From: DATHWB01 sp040905965
Lineage (GTDB): Bacteria > Actinomycetota > Acidimicrobiia > Spongiisociales > ZC4RG35
Direction: 5' to 3'
NCBI GenBank assembly: GCA_040905965.1
Contig: JBBDQP010000110.1
Location: 1-64,000, forward strand
DNA: 64,000 nucleotides
Part shown: positions 8,377-17,202 of the stretch, in pieces
Layout of the letters: each line of letters starts with the position of its first letter
Numbering within the stretch: the first letter of the stretch is position 1
Made by a program: the position numbers and the translations under genes
Notes under the pieces: generated by a model
What the model was told of the DNA's origin: nothing
What the model saw: only the letters and a program-made list of their open reading frames with translations
Databases searched by the model: none

Positions 8377-9249
8377 TCATGCGAGCGCGACCGTCAGGCG
8401 TTCGATCTCGTGGCTGACGATGTCTGGCCGCTCGAGCATCGGGGTGTGGCCGGTATCGGCCAACTCGATCGACCTCCATGCAGACTGCCGCTCCGCCAGC
8501 CAGCGCAGCCCCACCGGAGCGACCACCTGGTCTTCGGATCCGAAGATGAGTGTCGTGGGCGCTTCGATTTGGTCGAGGATCGCCAGATAGGTCGAACGCC
8601 GGATGAGCAGCCGGAAAACGGATGCGACCGACTCGCTGAAGGCTCGCTCTGCCCACGGCATCGTCCGACGGAGTCGGGCCAGTTCCACAGAGCGTTCGAA
8701 CGCATCTGCCGGGAGGTGTTCGGGATGCTGCATGACGATTCCGAGTGTCATTTCGACTTGGCGTCTAGGCGTGAGGCGCGAGGTGAGGGCAGCCGTCGCC
8801 AGCGGCCCGATCCCTGGGATCGACTGCACGGCCAACCGTGCGGCCACCTTCGGATTTCTGGGCATGACGAGGGTTGGCGGGGGAGTGGCCGGCGCGAGCA
8901 GGACCAGTGCCTCGACCAGGTCGGGACGCCGGGCAGCGACGATCTCGGCAACAAGACCGCCCATGGAGCATCCCACGAGCGTGACCGACTCGACGCCCTG
9001 CCGTTCGATGATGGCGAGGGTGGTCCGAACGTGGGACTCGAGGTCGTGATGCGGGACCGGCCCCGATCGACCGTGTCCTGGAAGGTCGAATGCGACGGTG
9101 GAGCCGATCTTTGCGAGTTGTGGTCCGACCAGGCTCCAGTTGCCTGACGCGCCTCCCAAGCCGTGGACCAGCACGATCGAGCGTCCGGTTCCGCCGTAGT
9201 CGTCGACGGTGATCGCGGTTCCCTCGATGGTTTCGTAGCGACGTTGCAT
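8377..9249 (-). CDS. Alpha/beta fold hydrolase
   Basis: The protein (290 residues from the ATG at 9249) is a soluble alpha/beta hydrolase. The oxyanion segment VLVHGLGG is at 27-34, the nucleophile Ser95 lies in GCSMGG, the acid is probably in FGSEDQVV and the catalytic His in ADTGHTPML near the C-terminus. The downstream ATG at 9249 is chosen over 9288 because TACCGT lies exactly 7 nt before it on the minus strand, the leaderless spacing used across this window. It is divergent from the radical SAM gene, with only 43 bp between the starts. The substrate is unknown. Confidence 0.85.
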   Translation of the reverse strand: MQRRYETIEGTAITVDDYGGTGRSIVLVHGLGGASGNWSLVGPQLAKIGSTVAFDLPGHGRSGPVPHHDLESHVRTTLAIIERQGVESVTLVGCSMGGLVAEIVAARRPDLVEALVLLAPATPPPTLVMPRNPKVAARLAVQSIPGIGPLATAALTSRLTPRRQVEMTLGIVMQHPEHLPADAFERSVELARLRRTMPWAERAFSESVASVFRLLIRRSTYLAILDQIEAPTTLIFGSEDQVVAPVGLRWLAERQSAWRSIELADTGHTPMLERPDIVSHEIERLTVALA

Positions 9250-9256
9250 CGGGTGG

Positions 9257-9285
9257 ACGGTAAACGCGGGAGTGATACGTAGAGT
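9257..9285. promoter_or_regulatory. Compact divergent leaderless promoter pair
   Basis: Two -10 elements face away from each other in 29 bp: TACCGT on the minus strand (9257-9262), 7 nt before the ATG at 9249, and TAGAGT on the plus strand (9280-9285), 7 nt before the GTG at 9293. Their -35 regions must overlap each other and the opposite gene, so the two genes are likely to affect one another's expression. Confidence 0.5.
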
Positions 9286-9292
9286 CATTGCC

Positions 9293-10663
9293 GTGCGCGT
9301 CCTGCTGATATCGACCTACGAACTCGGCCATCAACCTTTGGGGCTGGCGTCGCCGGCGGCTGCTCTGACCGCTGCCGGTCACGACGTCTCGACGCTCGAC
9401 GTGGCGATCGATTCGATCGGTTCGGCGGATATCGCCGGCCAGGACGCCATTGCGATCTCGGTCCCGATGCATACCGCCGCCAGATTGGCGCAGGACGTGG
9501 TGCGGTCAGTGCGCGACGTCGACTCCGAGGTGCCGATCGCCCTGTTTGGGTTGTATGCGGGCGAGGGCGCGATGGATGAGGTTGCTGCTCGGTTCGTTGG
9601 TGAGTACGAACCCGACCTGACCGCGTGGGTTGCAGACGGCATGCCGCCGGTCGGCACCCGCATTTCGGTCACGCAGCAGGCGTTTGCCACTCCGCAGCGC
9701 GAGTCGTTGCCCGATCTCAGTAGATATGGGCGGCTCAGGATCGCCGGAGAGGAGCGGGTTGCTGGCTATGTCGAAGCCTCCCACGGCTGTCGGCACCGCT
9801 GCAGACATTGTCCGATCCCCGCCGTGTACGACGGCCGCTATCGGATTGTCAGCCGAGAGTCCGTACTCGCTGACGTGGATGCCCAGGTCGCGATGGGTGC
9901 ACTCCATCTGACGTGGGGCGACCCCGACTTCCTGAATGGTCCCCGCCACGCCATGGACTTGCTCGAAGAGGTCCATCGGAGGCACCCGGACGTCACCCAC
10001 GACCTCACGATCAAGGTCGAGCATCTGCGCCGTCACGAGACCCTCCTCGACCGGCTTGCCGCCGCCGGAACCCTCTTTGTCGTCTCGGCATTCGAGACGA
10101 CTGACGATCGAACGCTTGCCCTCCTCGACAAGGGCCACACCGCCGAAGACATGGCATGGGTCGTCGAACGGGCGCGTTCGGCCGGCATCGACGTTCACCC
10201 TTCGTGGATGCCGTTCGTCCCGTGGACGGTTCCGTCCGATGTGGTCGGCATCTTCGAATTTCTCGCGGCTCACGACTTGGTTGGCTCGACGGACCCGGTG
10301 CAGCTCTCCATCCGGCTTCTCATCCCGCGTCACTCCTTGATGCTGGAGCTCGACGAGGTGGCGTCGGTGATCGGGCCGTACGACGAGGAGGCACTGTCGT
10401 ACCGATGGGCTTCCCTGGATCCGCGGTCCGATGAACTCCAGCGTGTCCTGGCGGAGCGGGCGGAGTCCGCCGTTGATGACGGCGCCAGCCCCGTAGAGAC
10501 CTTCCTGCAGATGTGGGGTGATGCGGTGGAGGCCGACGGAGGAGATCGTCGCTCGGTTTCTCCACCCGCCTCGATCACCCTCGGGCGTCCGGGATTGACG
10601 GAGTCGTGGTTCTGCTGTGCCGAGCCGACTCGCGCCCAGACCGGGGGTGTGGCGGCTCCCTGA
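9293..10663 (+). CDS. CCAEP-tail radical SAM protein with B12-binding-like N-terminus
   Basis: This protein (456 residues) has an N-terminal cobalamin-binding-like Rossmann domain (1-130), a radical SAM core with the [4Fe-4S] motif CRHRCRHC (Cys166, Cys170, Cys173), and a C-terminal tail reading ESWFCCAEPT (Cys441, Cys442). I recognise this tail as that of the CUAEP/CCAEP-tail radical SAM (seleno)protein family, in which some members have selenocysteine at the second Cys position. Here the codons are TGC TGT, so this is the all-cysteine form. The start at GTG 9293 is set by TAGAGT 7 nt upstream. Substrate and product are unknown to me. Confidence 0.85.
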   Translation: MRVLLISTYELGHQPLGLASPAAALTAAGHDVSTLDVAIDSIGSADIAGQDAIAISVPMHTAARLAQDVVRSVRDVDSEVPIALFGLYAGEGAMDEVAARFVGEYEPDLTAWVADGMPPVGTRISVTQQAFATPQRESLPDLSRYGRLRIAGEERVAGYVEASHGCRHRCRHCPIPAVYDGRYRIVSRESVLADVDAQVAMGALHLTWGDPDFLNGPRHAMDLLEEVHRRHPDVTHDLTIKVEHLRRHETLLDRLAAAGTLFVVSAFETTDDRTLALLDKGHTAEDMAWVVERARSAGIDVHPSWMPFVPWTVPSDVVGIFEFLAAHDLVGSTDPVQLSIRLLIPRHSLMLELDEVASVIGPYDEEALSYRWASLDPRSDELQRVLAERAESAVDDGASPVETFLQMWGDAVEADGGDRRSVSPPASITLGRPGLTESWFCCAEPTRAQTGGVAAP

Positions 10664-10707
10664 CGAGGGCGGGTCGCCTGGCACGGGCCTCGTGTTTGAC
10701 GGTCGTT

Positions 10708-10724
10708 ACTTTGCGAGGCAAAGT
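10708..10724. promoter_or_regulatory. Palindromic operator before the ABC exporter operon
   Basis: ACTTTGCGAGGCAAAGT is a perfect inverted repeat with 7-bp arms and a GAG centre, ending 10 nt before the ATG at 10735. A TTGACG hexamer lies at 10696-10701. The operon encodes a winged-helix regulator as its second gene, so autoregulation at this site is the simplest reading. Confidence 0.6.
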
Positions 10725-10734
10725 GTCGTCTGGC

Positions 10735-11289
10735 ATGAACGACGCAGAACTTCTGGACGAACTGACAGCGATCCGGCGCCGGACGCAGCGCGACCTCAAC
10801 TGCGGCGCCTGGCGTTGGCTGCTCTTGTGGGCGGGAATCTTCGCAGGCTTCGTCCTCACCTTGGCAGTCCCGATGCTCCACCCGGTTGCCCACTGGTACT
10901 GGTCTGCTGCAGTGCCGCTCGGCCTGGCAGGGACGGTGCTCGTCGATCTCCTCAACCCCGAAACCGACCGTCGGGTTCGAAGGGCAGACTGGCCGTATGT
11001 CGCGACCACGGTGGGGATCACGATTGCCAACGTGGCCGGATCGTTGTTGCTGCCAGGTGCGTGGGTGCTCGTATGGATCTGGATCGTGTTCGCTCTCGGG
11101 TTTGCCGTCCTCCTTCGGCTTGAGGGTGAACCCCGTTCGGCGCGTGCGCTCGTCGCGCTCGCTGGTGTCTACGGCGTCGTCGCTCCGCTGACCCGCGATG
11201 CCCTCTCGACTTCGGTGGTGTTCGGGGCGGTGTTCGTTGTCGCGCTCCTGCTTGGAGCGGCTCTCGGAAAGCTGCAGGAGACAACGTGA
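10735..11289 (+). CDS. Hypothetical six-helix membrane protein, first gene of the exporter operon
   Basis: I do not recognise a family. The 184-residue protein starts with a charged cytosolic segment (about 1-24) followed by six likely transmembrane segments near 27-45, 55-72, 88-106, 108-127, 137-152 and 160-178. The ATG at 10735 lies just behind the palindromic operator. Its stop overlaps the GTG of the winged-helix regulator by 4 nt, so the two are translationally coupled. Small membrane proteins are often paired with this type of regulator, and it may sense or modulate the regulator, but that is inference. Confidence 0.75.
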   Translation: MNDAELLDELTAIRRRTQRDLNCGAWRWLLLWAGIFAGFVLTLAVPMLHPVAHWYWSAAVPLGLAGTVLVDLLNPETDRRVRRADWPYVATTVGITIANVAGSLLLPGAWVLVWIWIVFALGFAVLLRLEGEPRSARALVALAGVYGVVAPLTRDALSTSVVFGAVFVVALLLGAALGKLQETT

Positions 11290-11591
11290 TCCACCCGGCG
11301 TCCGATCTCGACGAGGTCGTCCATCAACGCGTGCGACTGGGCATCCTCGCCGTACTCGCTGAAGCAGACCGCGTGGAGTTCACCTACCTCCGCGATCGAC
11401 TCGAGGTGACAGACGGCAACCTCAATCGCCACCTCCAAGTGCTCGCAGACGCCGGATTCATCCGCATCGAGAAGCGACCACACGGCCGAAGTCGCACCTG
11501 GATCCTGGCCACAAAGCCAGGAAGAGTCGCACTCGGCCTGCACCTGGAACGTCTCCAACAGATCATCGACGGCGCCAAGGAGGCCCAATGA
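11286..11591 (+). CDS. Winged helix-turn-helix transcriptional regulator
   Basis: This 101-residue protein is a compact winged-HTH regulator of the stand-alone type (HTH_34-like). Helices around residues 18-50 form the HTH, with FTYLRDRLEVTDGNLNRHL as the recognition part, and the wing lies at about 62-78 (IEKRPHGRSRTWIL). It overlaps both neighbours by 4 nt (GTGA upstream, ATGA downstream). It probably binds the palindrome at 10708-10724 and represses the exporter operon. No ligand-binding domain is present, so the signal may be a small molecule bound at the dimer interface or a partner protein. Confidence 0.88.
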   Translation: MIHPASDLDEVVHQRVRLGILAVLAEADRVEFTYLRDRLEVTDGNLNRHLQVLADAGFIRIEKRPHGRSRTWILATKPGRVALGLHLERLQQIIDGAKEAQ

Positions 11592-12529
11592 CTTCGCCCG
11601 TGCTCGCCGTCGAGGCGATCAGCAAGACTTTTGGTGAGATCCAGGCGGTACGCGGGGTGAGCTTCGAGATCCAACCCGGTGAGACCTACGGACTGCTCGG
11701 GCCGAACGGTGCAGGCAAGACCACCTCGATCAACATCGTCGCCGGCTTGCTCGAGCCTGACGCCGGGTCCGTTCGAGTGTTGGGTGAATCCCTGACTACC
11801 CGTACGATCGAGCCGAAGCGCTCAGTTGGTCTCGTGCCTCAAGAGTTGGCGATCTACCCGGACCTCACTGCTCGCGAGAATCTCCGGTTCTTCGGGCGGT
11901 TGTATGACCTGGCCGGGGTGAAGCTGTCAACGCGGATCGACCATGTCCTCGACGTGGTCGGACTATCGGATCGGGCCGATGATGCCGCCAAGGAGTACTC
12001 GGGCGGCATGAAGCGCCGACTCAACATCGCGATCGGCCTCCTGCATGAACCACGTCTCCTCATCCTCGACGAGCCGACCGTCGGGGTCGACCCGCAGTCC
12101 CGGAATGCGATCCTCGAGTCGGTGGAGGAGCTTTCGTCGGAGGGGTTGGCGGTGCTCTATACGACCCACTACATGGAGGAGGCCGAGCGGCTCTGCGATC
12201 GGGTCGGGATCATCGACGACGGCGAGATCAAGGCTGAAGGCGACCGTCGCGGACTCGTTGCACTTATCGGCGAGAAGGACCGCATCGTCGTCGAGACCGT
12301 CGGGGCGACGGATGGGGTCACCGAGTTGCTCACCGCGATGGCCGGTGTCAGCGGTGCGACAGCTGTGGACGGCCGCTTCGACTTACTGGTCGATGATGCC
12401 GCTTCGGTTCTGCCTGCGGTGTTCGGGTCGTTTTCGGAGCACCAGGTGACCGTGACATCGCTCCAAGTCATCGAGCCTGATCTCGAAGCCGTCTTCCTCC
12501 ATCTCACCGGTAAGGCCCTGAGGGACTGA
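11588..12529 (+). CDS. ABC-2 type transporter ATP-binding protein
   Basis: This 313-residue ATPase drives the two ABC-2 permeases encoded next to it. Walker A is GPNGAGKTT (38-46), the signature is YSGGMKRR (137-144), Walker B is LLILDEP (157-163), and the H-loop lies in TTHYMEEAERL. The roughly 90-residue C-terminal extension is typical of drug- and antibiotic-export ATPases of the DrrA/NatA type. It overlaps the regulator gene (ATGA) and is 3 nt from the first permease. It is a cytosolic, membrane-associated subunit of an exporter; the substrate cannot be read from sequence. Confidence 0.92.
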   Translation: MTSPVLAVEAISKTFGEIQAVRGVSFEIQPGETYGLLGPNGAGKTTSINIVAGLLEPDAGSVRVLGESLTTRTIEPKRSVGLVPQELAIYPDLTARENLRFFGRLYDLAGVKLSTRIDHVLDVVGLSDRADDAAKEYSGGMKRRLNIAIGLLHEPRLLILDEPTVGVDPQSRNAILESVEELSSEGLAVLYTTHYMEEAERLCDRVGIIDDGEIKAEGDRRGLVALIGEKDRIVVETVGATDGVTELLTAMAGVSGATAVDGRFDLLVDDAASVLPAVFGSFSEHQVTVTSLQVIEPDLEAVFLHLTGKALRD

Positions 12530-12532
12530 CGG

Positions 12533-13696
12533 ATGCGCGCGATGATGCTGATCGCCGGTAAGGACCTCCGGCTCCGGATACGGGATCGCTCCGCACTGAT
12601 GGTCGGGCTCGTCGTCCCCTTCACACTGGCCGTGATTTTCAGCCTGATCCTCGGGAACGCCGAGGAGGGTCCGATCGAGCTCAGCTTCGGGGTCGTCGAC
12701 GCCGACCGATCTTCGGTCTCGGGCGAACTCATGGAGGTGCTCGTATCCCTTGAGACCGAGGGGATCTTCGATCTGGAGACCGCCGGGGATCCGGACGCGG
12801 CTCAGGCTCTGATCGATGAAGGAACGATCGGCGCCGCGATCGTGATCCCGGCCGGATTCGGCGAGGCGGTCGAGTCGGGGTCGGGCACTCGCCTCACAGT
12901 GCTTGGGCATCCGGATCGCCCAACGTCGTCGACCATCGCCACCTCGATTGCAGAGACCTTCGCCGCGAACATCGAAGGAGTCCGACTGGCCGCGGTGACT
13001 GCTGCGCAGATCGGAGCCGATGTCGGCGCCGCCGTTGCTGAAGCGCAGTCCGCCCCACCGTCGGTGTCACTCGCCGGGATCGAAGCGGCCAACCGTCAAC
13101 TGGACCTGACAACGTTCTTCGTTGCCGGAATGGCGGTGTTCTTTCTCTTCTTCACTGTTCAGTTCGGGGTCACCTCCCTCCTCGAAGAGCAGCGGGAGGG
13201 AACGATGTCCCGGCTGCTCGCCGCTCCGATCAGCCGGGGCGCCATCGTCGGGGCGAAGGCGGTTGTGAGCTTCGCCCTCGGGCTTGTGAGCATGGGAGTG
13301 CTGATCGGAGTTTCAACGGTGCTGCTCGGCGCCGAGTGGGGGAATCCGCTGGGCGTCGCGCTCCTCGTGGTCGGCGGCGTCGTTTCCGCGGTGGGGATCA
13401 TGGCTGTCGTCGCCGCCTTCGCGAGGACACCTGAGGGGGCTGGCAATCTCCAGGCCGTGATTGCGGTCGGCTTGGGGATGCTCGGCGGGGTCTTCTTTCC
13501 GGCTCCTCTCGGTGACGGGGTTCTCGCTGGACTGGCGATGCTGACGCCACATCGCTGGTTCATGACCGGGCTGGCCGATCTCGCCGGTGGGGGAGGGGTG
13601 ACGGTCGTGTTCCCATCGGTTGTCGCCCTCCTCGGCTTCGGGTTGGTGACTGGCGGCCTGGCCGCCTTTCGAATCCGACGCACGGTGATGGCGTGA
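12533..13696 (+). CDS. ABC-2 type transporter permease, subunit 1
   Basis: This 387-residue protein has the ABC-2 layout: one N-terminal membrane helix (about 20-43), a large extracytoplasmic domain (about 45-195), then five or six membrane helices from about 200 to the end, with the EEQREGTMSRLLAAPISR coupling segment near 217-234. It shares its architecture with the next gene, so the transporter is probably a heterodimer of permeases with an ATPase pair. It overlaps the next permease gene by 4 nt (GTGA). Confidence 0.88.
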   Translation: MRAMMLIAGKDLRLRIRDRSALMVGLVVPFTLAVIFSLILGNAEEGPIELSFGVVDADRSSVSGELMEVLVSLETEGIFDLETAGDPDAAQALIDEGTIGAAIVIPAGFGEAVESGSGTRLTVLGHPDRPTSSTIATSIAETFAANIEGVRLAAVTAAQIGADVGAAVAEAQSAPPSVSLAGIEAANRQLDLTTFFVAGMAVFFLFFTVQFGVTSLLEEQREGTMSRLLAAPISRGAIVGAKAVVSFALGLVSMGVLIGVSTVLLGAEWGNPLGVALLVVGGVVSAVGIMAVVAAFARTPEGAGNLQAVIAVGLGMLGGVFFPAPLGDGVLAGLAMLTPHRWFMTGLADLAGGGGVTVVFPSVVALLGFGLVTGGLAAFRIRRTVMA

Positions 13697-14844
13697 AGGT
13701 TCTTGCTATCGGACTCACCGGTTTGCGCCGAATGTTCCGGGACAAGTCCAACTACTTCTTCGTGTTCGTGCTCCCTCTCGGAATCATCGTCATCACCGGG
13801 TCCCTGTTCGGATCCGGGTTCCAGCCGACGATCGGGCTCGTTGCTCCTAGGGACGGTGTCGGTGCCCTGCTGGCCGAGCGGCTTGATGACATCGCGGATT
13901 TTGAAGTCGTCCGGTTCGACGATCTTGACGAACTGCTCGACTCGGTCGAGCGTTCCAACGTGCAGGCGGGCGTCGTCATCTCGTCCGAGTTCGAGGCCGA
14001 TCTCCGGTCAGGTGAACTGGCCGAAGTGGGCTACATCGCCCGGCCCGACAGCGCCGGCCCTCAACTCCAGGCGGTCGTAGGTGCGGTCGTGACCGAGTTC
14101 TCATACGAAGTGAACGCCGCCCGCATCGCGGGCGGCGAGCTCGTCGCCGGTGTGACGGAGGCATCGGAACGTGCTGCGTCCCTCGCACCGATCGAGGTGG
14201 AGCTGTCGGTGGCCGGGGAGCCCATGTTCGGTGCGGACCTGGGTCAGTTCGACCTCGGGGCATCGTCCCAACTCGTCCTCTTCATGTTCCTGACGGGGCT
14301 CACCGGCTCTGCCGCCATGATCCAAAGCCGTCAGCTGGGGGTCTCCCGTCGGATGCTGAGCACGCCGACGTCGGCGCGGACGATCATCCTCGGCGAAACA
14401 CTCGGCCGCTTCTCGGTGGTCCTCGTCCAAGGCCTGTACATCGTCTTCGTCACGTTGGTTGCCTTCGGAGTGGACTGGGGTGATCCGCTGGGAGCCGCCG
14501 CCATCATCGCCCTCTTCGGTCTCGTGGCGTCGGGGGCGGCGATGCTTTTGGGTTCGCTGTTCCGCAATGATCAACAAGCCGGGGGTATCGGTGTGATGCT
14601 CGGGTTGGGTCTCGCCGCACTCGGCGGGGCCATGGTTCCGATCGAGGTGATGCCTGCAGGTATGCAGCAGGTGGCCAGGATGACGCCGCACGCCTGGGCG
14701 ATCGACGGGTTTTCGACTCTTGTCCGTCAGGACGGCACCTTCAGCGATATTTTGCCGGCGCTCGGAGTGTTGGCGTTGTTTGCGGTCGGATTCCTCAGTG
14801 TTGCCGGCTGGGTGTTCCGGATCATCCTCACCCGGAGCCACTGA
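13693..14844 (+). CDS. ABC-2 type transporter permease, subunit 2
   Basis: This 383-residue protein is the second permease of the exporter, with an N-terminal helix (about 18-38), an extracytoplasmic domain and a C-terminal bundle of six helices starting near residue 195. The coupling segment MIQSRQLGVSRRMLSTPTSA (about 212-231) corresponds to that in the first permease. It starts at a GTG that overlaps the preceding stop as GTGA. The gene ends the operon and is convergent with plsB. Confidence 0.88.
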   Translation: MKVLAIGLTGLRRMFRDKSNYFFVFVLPLGIIVITGSLFGSGFQPTIGLVAPRDGVGALLAERLDDIADFEVVRFDDLDELLDSVERSNVQAGVVISSEFEADLRSGELAEVGYIARPDSAGPQLQAVVGAVVTEFSYEVNAARIAGGELVAGVTEASERAASLAPIEVELSVAGEPMFGADLGQFDLGASSQLVLFMFLTGLTGSAAMIQSRQLGVSRRMLSTPTSARTIILGETLGRFSVVLVQGLYIVFVTLVAFGVDWGDPLGAAAIIALFGLVASGAAMLLGSLFRNDQQAGGIGVMLGLGLAALGGAMVPIEVMPAGMQQVARMTPHAWAIDGFSTLVRQDGTFSDILPALGVLALFAVGFLSVAGWVFRIILTRSH

Positions 14845-14859
14845 CGGTCTCCTGCGTGC

Positions 14860-14875
14860 TCCGCGGTCACGCGGA
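14860..14875. terminator. Hairpin between convergent exporter operon and plsB
   Basis: TCCGCG (14860-14865) and CGCGGA (14870-14875) pair around GTCA. It lies 15 nt after the permease stop and overlaps the last plsB codons. There is no T-run. Confidence 0.3.
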
Positions 14876-17152
14876 ATGTCGGCGGGCGTCCGCGGTGCGT
14901 CCGATCGCCACTGCCCGATCGCACACAGTTCCAATCTCCTCGGAGAATGCCTGCCGAGCTGACAGCGGAGCGTCGAGCAGTCCGCGATTCCGTGCCAGGT
15001 CGAGGGCGGACTGCATCAGGGCCTTCGAGACCGACTCGTCGGCTTCGACTCGACCGGTGAGGCGCTCTCTCGAACCGCGCTCCATCGCAGCGGTGACGAA
15101 CGCCTTCTCGTCCTCCACATTTCCGTCAGTGGCGACGAGTTCATCCGCCACGACGCGGTATGCCTCCAGAAACGGGAGCAATGCCCAATGGGCACGCAAC
15201 GGGTCCAGACGGTCGAGGACAGCCTGGGGTTGTCCCGCTCGGATCTCCGCTTGCCAGCCGGGGACGCTCCGGTCCAGCTCAGTTGTCAGTTCCCGACGGA
15301 ATTCGTCGCGTTCTGCGAAGAAGAACTCGAATTTGAGGAGGTCGCGCAGTCGGGCCACCTCGTGCCAGAAGTCGTCGAGCGGTTCTTTGGTGTCGGTGGC
15401 CGAGAGTGCGAGCTCGGCGATGGCGCCGGGGACGAAGTAGTGAACGATCGTGTTGCGGTAGTAGGCGGCCTGGATCGCCTGATTGGGGCTGAGGACGTAC
15501 ACGCCCGCCTCCTTCGTCACCGATCCGTGCGCGATGAGCTGATCCAGGACGGTTTCGGCGTCCGAAGTCCGGTCGAAGTGGATCGCTTCGGTGGTGGGCC
15601 ATCCGTTCGCCTCGATGACGTCGACGATCTTCGAGGCGAGGGAAGTGATCTCCGAGGCGGCCATCGCCTTCCCGCGTGACGACAGGAGTGCAATCGACGT
15701 CACCGCAGTCGGCGTGATCGGCGTCACCCGGGAGATGCGGTACATCACCTCGAAGGCCAGCTTCTGGAGGTCCAGTTCCTCCTCGCTCGCCAGGTTCACT
15801 TCTTTGGCCACCGAGATCGGTTCGGCGAAGCGGACATGGATGTTCCCGTACTTGCGGCGCAGTGACCGGATTGCGTCAAAGGCCCAGCCGAAGGACTCCT
15901 TGCGCTTCTCACCGCCCGTCGCCTCGTTGGCGTAGTCCGTGACGTCCTGGATCTGGTCGTACGCGATCGATGTCGGAATCAGGTAGAGGTCATCGGAGCG
16001 ACCCTGGCGGACGGCGTCGACCACCCAGCCCAACATGCCGAGGCGGGGCGGGAGGAGTTTGCCGCTGCGTGACCGTCCCCCCTCCATGTACCACTCGAGT
16101 GGGAAGCGCTTCTCGACCAGATATCCGAGATACGACTTCAGGACGTACTTGTAGAGCTCGTTGTCCTTGAAAGAGCGGCGGATGAAGAAGGCCCCCGTCC
16201 GTCGGATGAGAGGCCCGACGGGAAAGAAGTTCATGTTGATGCCCGCCGCCGTGTGGTTGGGCGGGAGGTCGTTCTCCCACAGCAGGTATTGGAGGGAGAG
16301 CCGGTCGAGGTTGGAACGATGGGACGGGACGAAGGCGACGGGGTGGTCCTCCGAGAGATCCCCGATCCGACTCAACGTCGCCTGGTCGTAGATGATGCCT
16401 CCGTACCCCTGTGAGTAGATCCAGTGGATGGCATTCGCGATGAGATCGATGAGATACGTGCTGTGCGAGGCGCTGATCTCCCGCAGGTAGTACCGGGCGC
16501 GGGCCAGTGCGAGTTCCGCCGGGATCCCCTGCTCGGATCCGAGGAACATCACGCGGTCCCTGAACTCCGGTCGGGACAGGATCTCTTCGTTCAGGAAACG
16601 GGGAACCTTGTACCTGTTGCCCCGGACGTGGCGCTCGGCGCGTTCGAGGGTGATGTGCGCCTTGCGGGTGACATGGTCGACGAGGGTCGTGACCTCGACA
16701 TCGGAGGCGTGGGAGGCGACGAGATCGTCTGCCGTTGCCGGCATGCCGGCAACGATGCCCACCCTGTGTGGGAAGAAGCCGAAGATCGCCCACTGTCGGA
16801 GCGGGTTCGGATCCCGCGGGTCCCCCAGCTTGAGTACGTCGACCCAGTTCGCCGACCTTCGACCCGAGCGGTGATCGGGCAGCCATGTCACCCGGACGGG
16901 AATGACGACCGGGTTGTCGCCGCGCTGTAGGCGAGCTGCCAGAGCCGGATCGGTCCGCTTTCTTCTTCGACGTCGTCGTGAAGGGGTGAGAGATATCTGT
17001 GTCACTCCCTCGCCGAATGTGCGCTGGGCCCAGGCGGACAGCATCCGTTGCTCGAGCGTGCTGGAGGCGTCGAGCAGCACGACAACCGCGCGACCCTTCG
17101 GGACGTCGATCTCCGGTTCGAAGCCGGGAGGACTCGTCACGTCGGGGAACAT
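14867..17152 (-). CDS. plsB: Glycerol-3-phosphate 1-O-acyltransferase
   Basis: This 761-residue protein is a PlsB-type acyltransferase, which makes lysophosphatidate from glycerol-3-phosphate at the inner face of the membrane. The catalytic HX4D motif is HRSNLD (His278-Asp283), followed by the substrate-binding motifs around FFIRRSF (about 316) and EGGRSRSG (about 348). A PlsX/PlsY pathway is also encoded in the window, so this organism has both routes to phosphatidate, as mycobacteria do. The ATG at 17152 sits 6 nt after TACGAT on the minus strand. It is divergent from dtd. Confidence 0.95.
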   Translation of the reverse strand: MFPDVTSPPGFEPEIDVPKGRAVVVLLDASSTLEQRMLSAWAQRTFGEGVTQISLTPSRRRRRRKRTDPALAARLQRGDNPVVIPVRVTWLPDHRSGRRSANWVDVLKLGDPRDPNPLRQWAIFGFFPHRVGIVAGMPATADDLVASHASDVEVTTLVDHVTRKAHITLERAERHVRGNRYKVPRFLNEEILSRPEFRDRVMFLGSEQGIPAELALARARYYLREISASHSTYLIDLIANAIHWIYSQGYGGIIYDQATLSRIGDLSEDHPVAFVPSHRSNLDRLSLQYLLWENDLPPNHTAAGINMNFFPVGPLIRRTGAFFIRRSFKDNELYKYVLKSYLGYLVEKRFPLEWYMEGGRSRSGKLLPPRLGMLGWVVDAVRQGRSDDLYLIPTSIAYDQIQDVTDYANEATGGEKRKESFGWAFDAIRSLRRKYGNIHVRFAEPISVAKEVNLASEEELDLQKLAFEVMYRISRVTPITPTAVTSIALLSSRGKAMAASEITSLASKIVDVIEANGWPTTEAIHFDRTSDAETVLDQLIAHGSVTKEAGVYVLSPNQAIQAAYYRNTIVHYFVPGAIAELALSATDTKEPLDDFWHEVARLRDLLKFEFFFAERDEFRRELTTELDRSVPGWQAEIRAGQPQAVLDRLDPLRAHWALLPFLEAYRVVADELVATDGNVEDEKAFVTAAMERGSRERLTGRVEADESVSKALMQSALDLARNRGLLDAPLSARQAFSEEIGTVCDRAVAIGRTADARRHSA

Positions 17153-17158
17153 CCGCCG

Positions 17159-17164
17159 ATCGTA
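17159..17164 (-). promoter_or_regulatory. Leaderless-type -10 element of plsB
   Basis: TACGAT on the minus strand, then CGGCGG, then the ATG at 17152. Confidence 0.4.
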
Positions 17165-17202
17165 CTGGTGGTGACGAATCGGACGCCTGCCAGACTCGGC
17201 GG

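Noticed and set aside
9249..9288. Hydrolase start at 9288
   Set aside because: An ATG exists there, but the minus-strand -10 element lies inside this extension and points to 9249.
10606..10734. Upstream extension of the exporter membrane protein from 10606
   Set aside because: The extension overlaps the end of the radical SAM gene and the operator palindrome, and its residues are not membrane-like; the ATG at 10735 is a better start.
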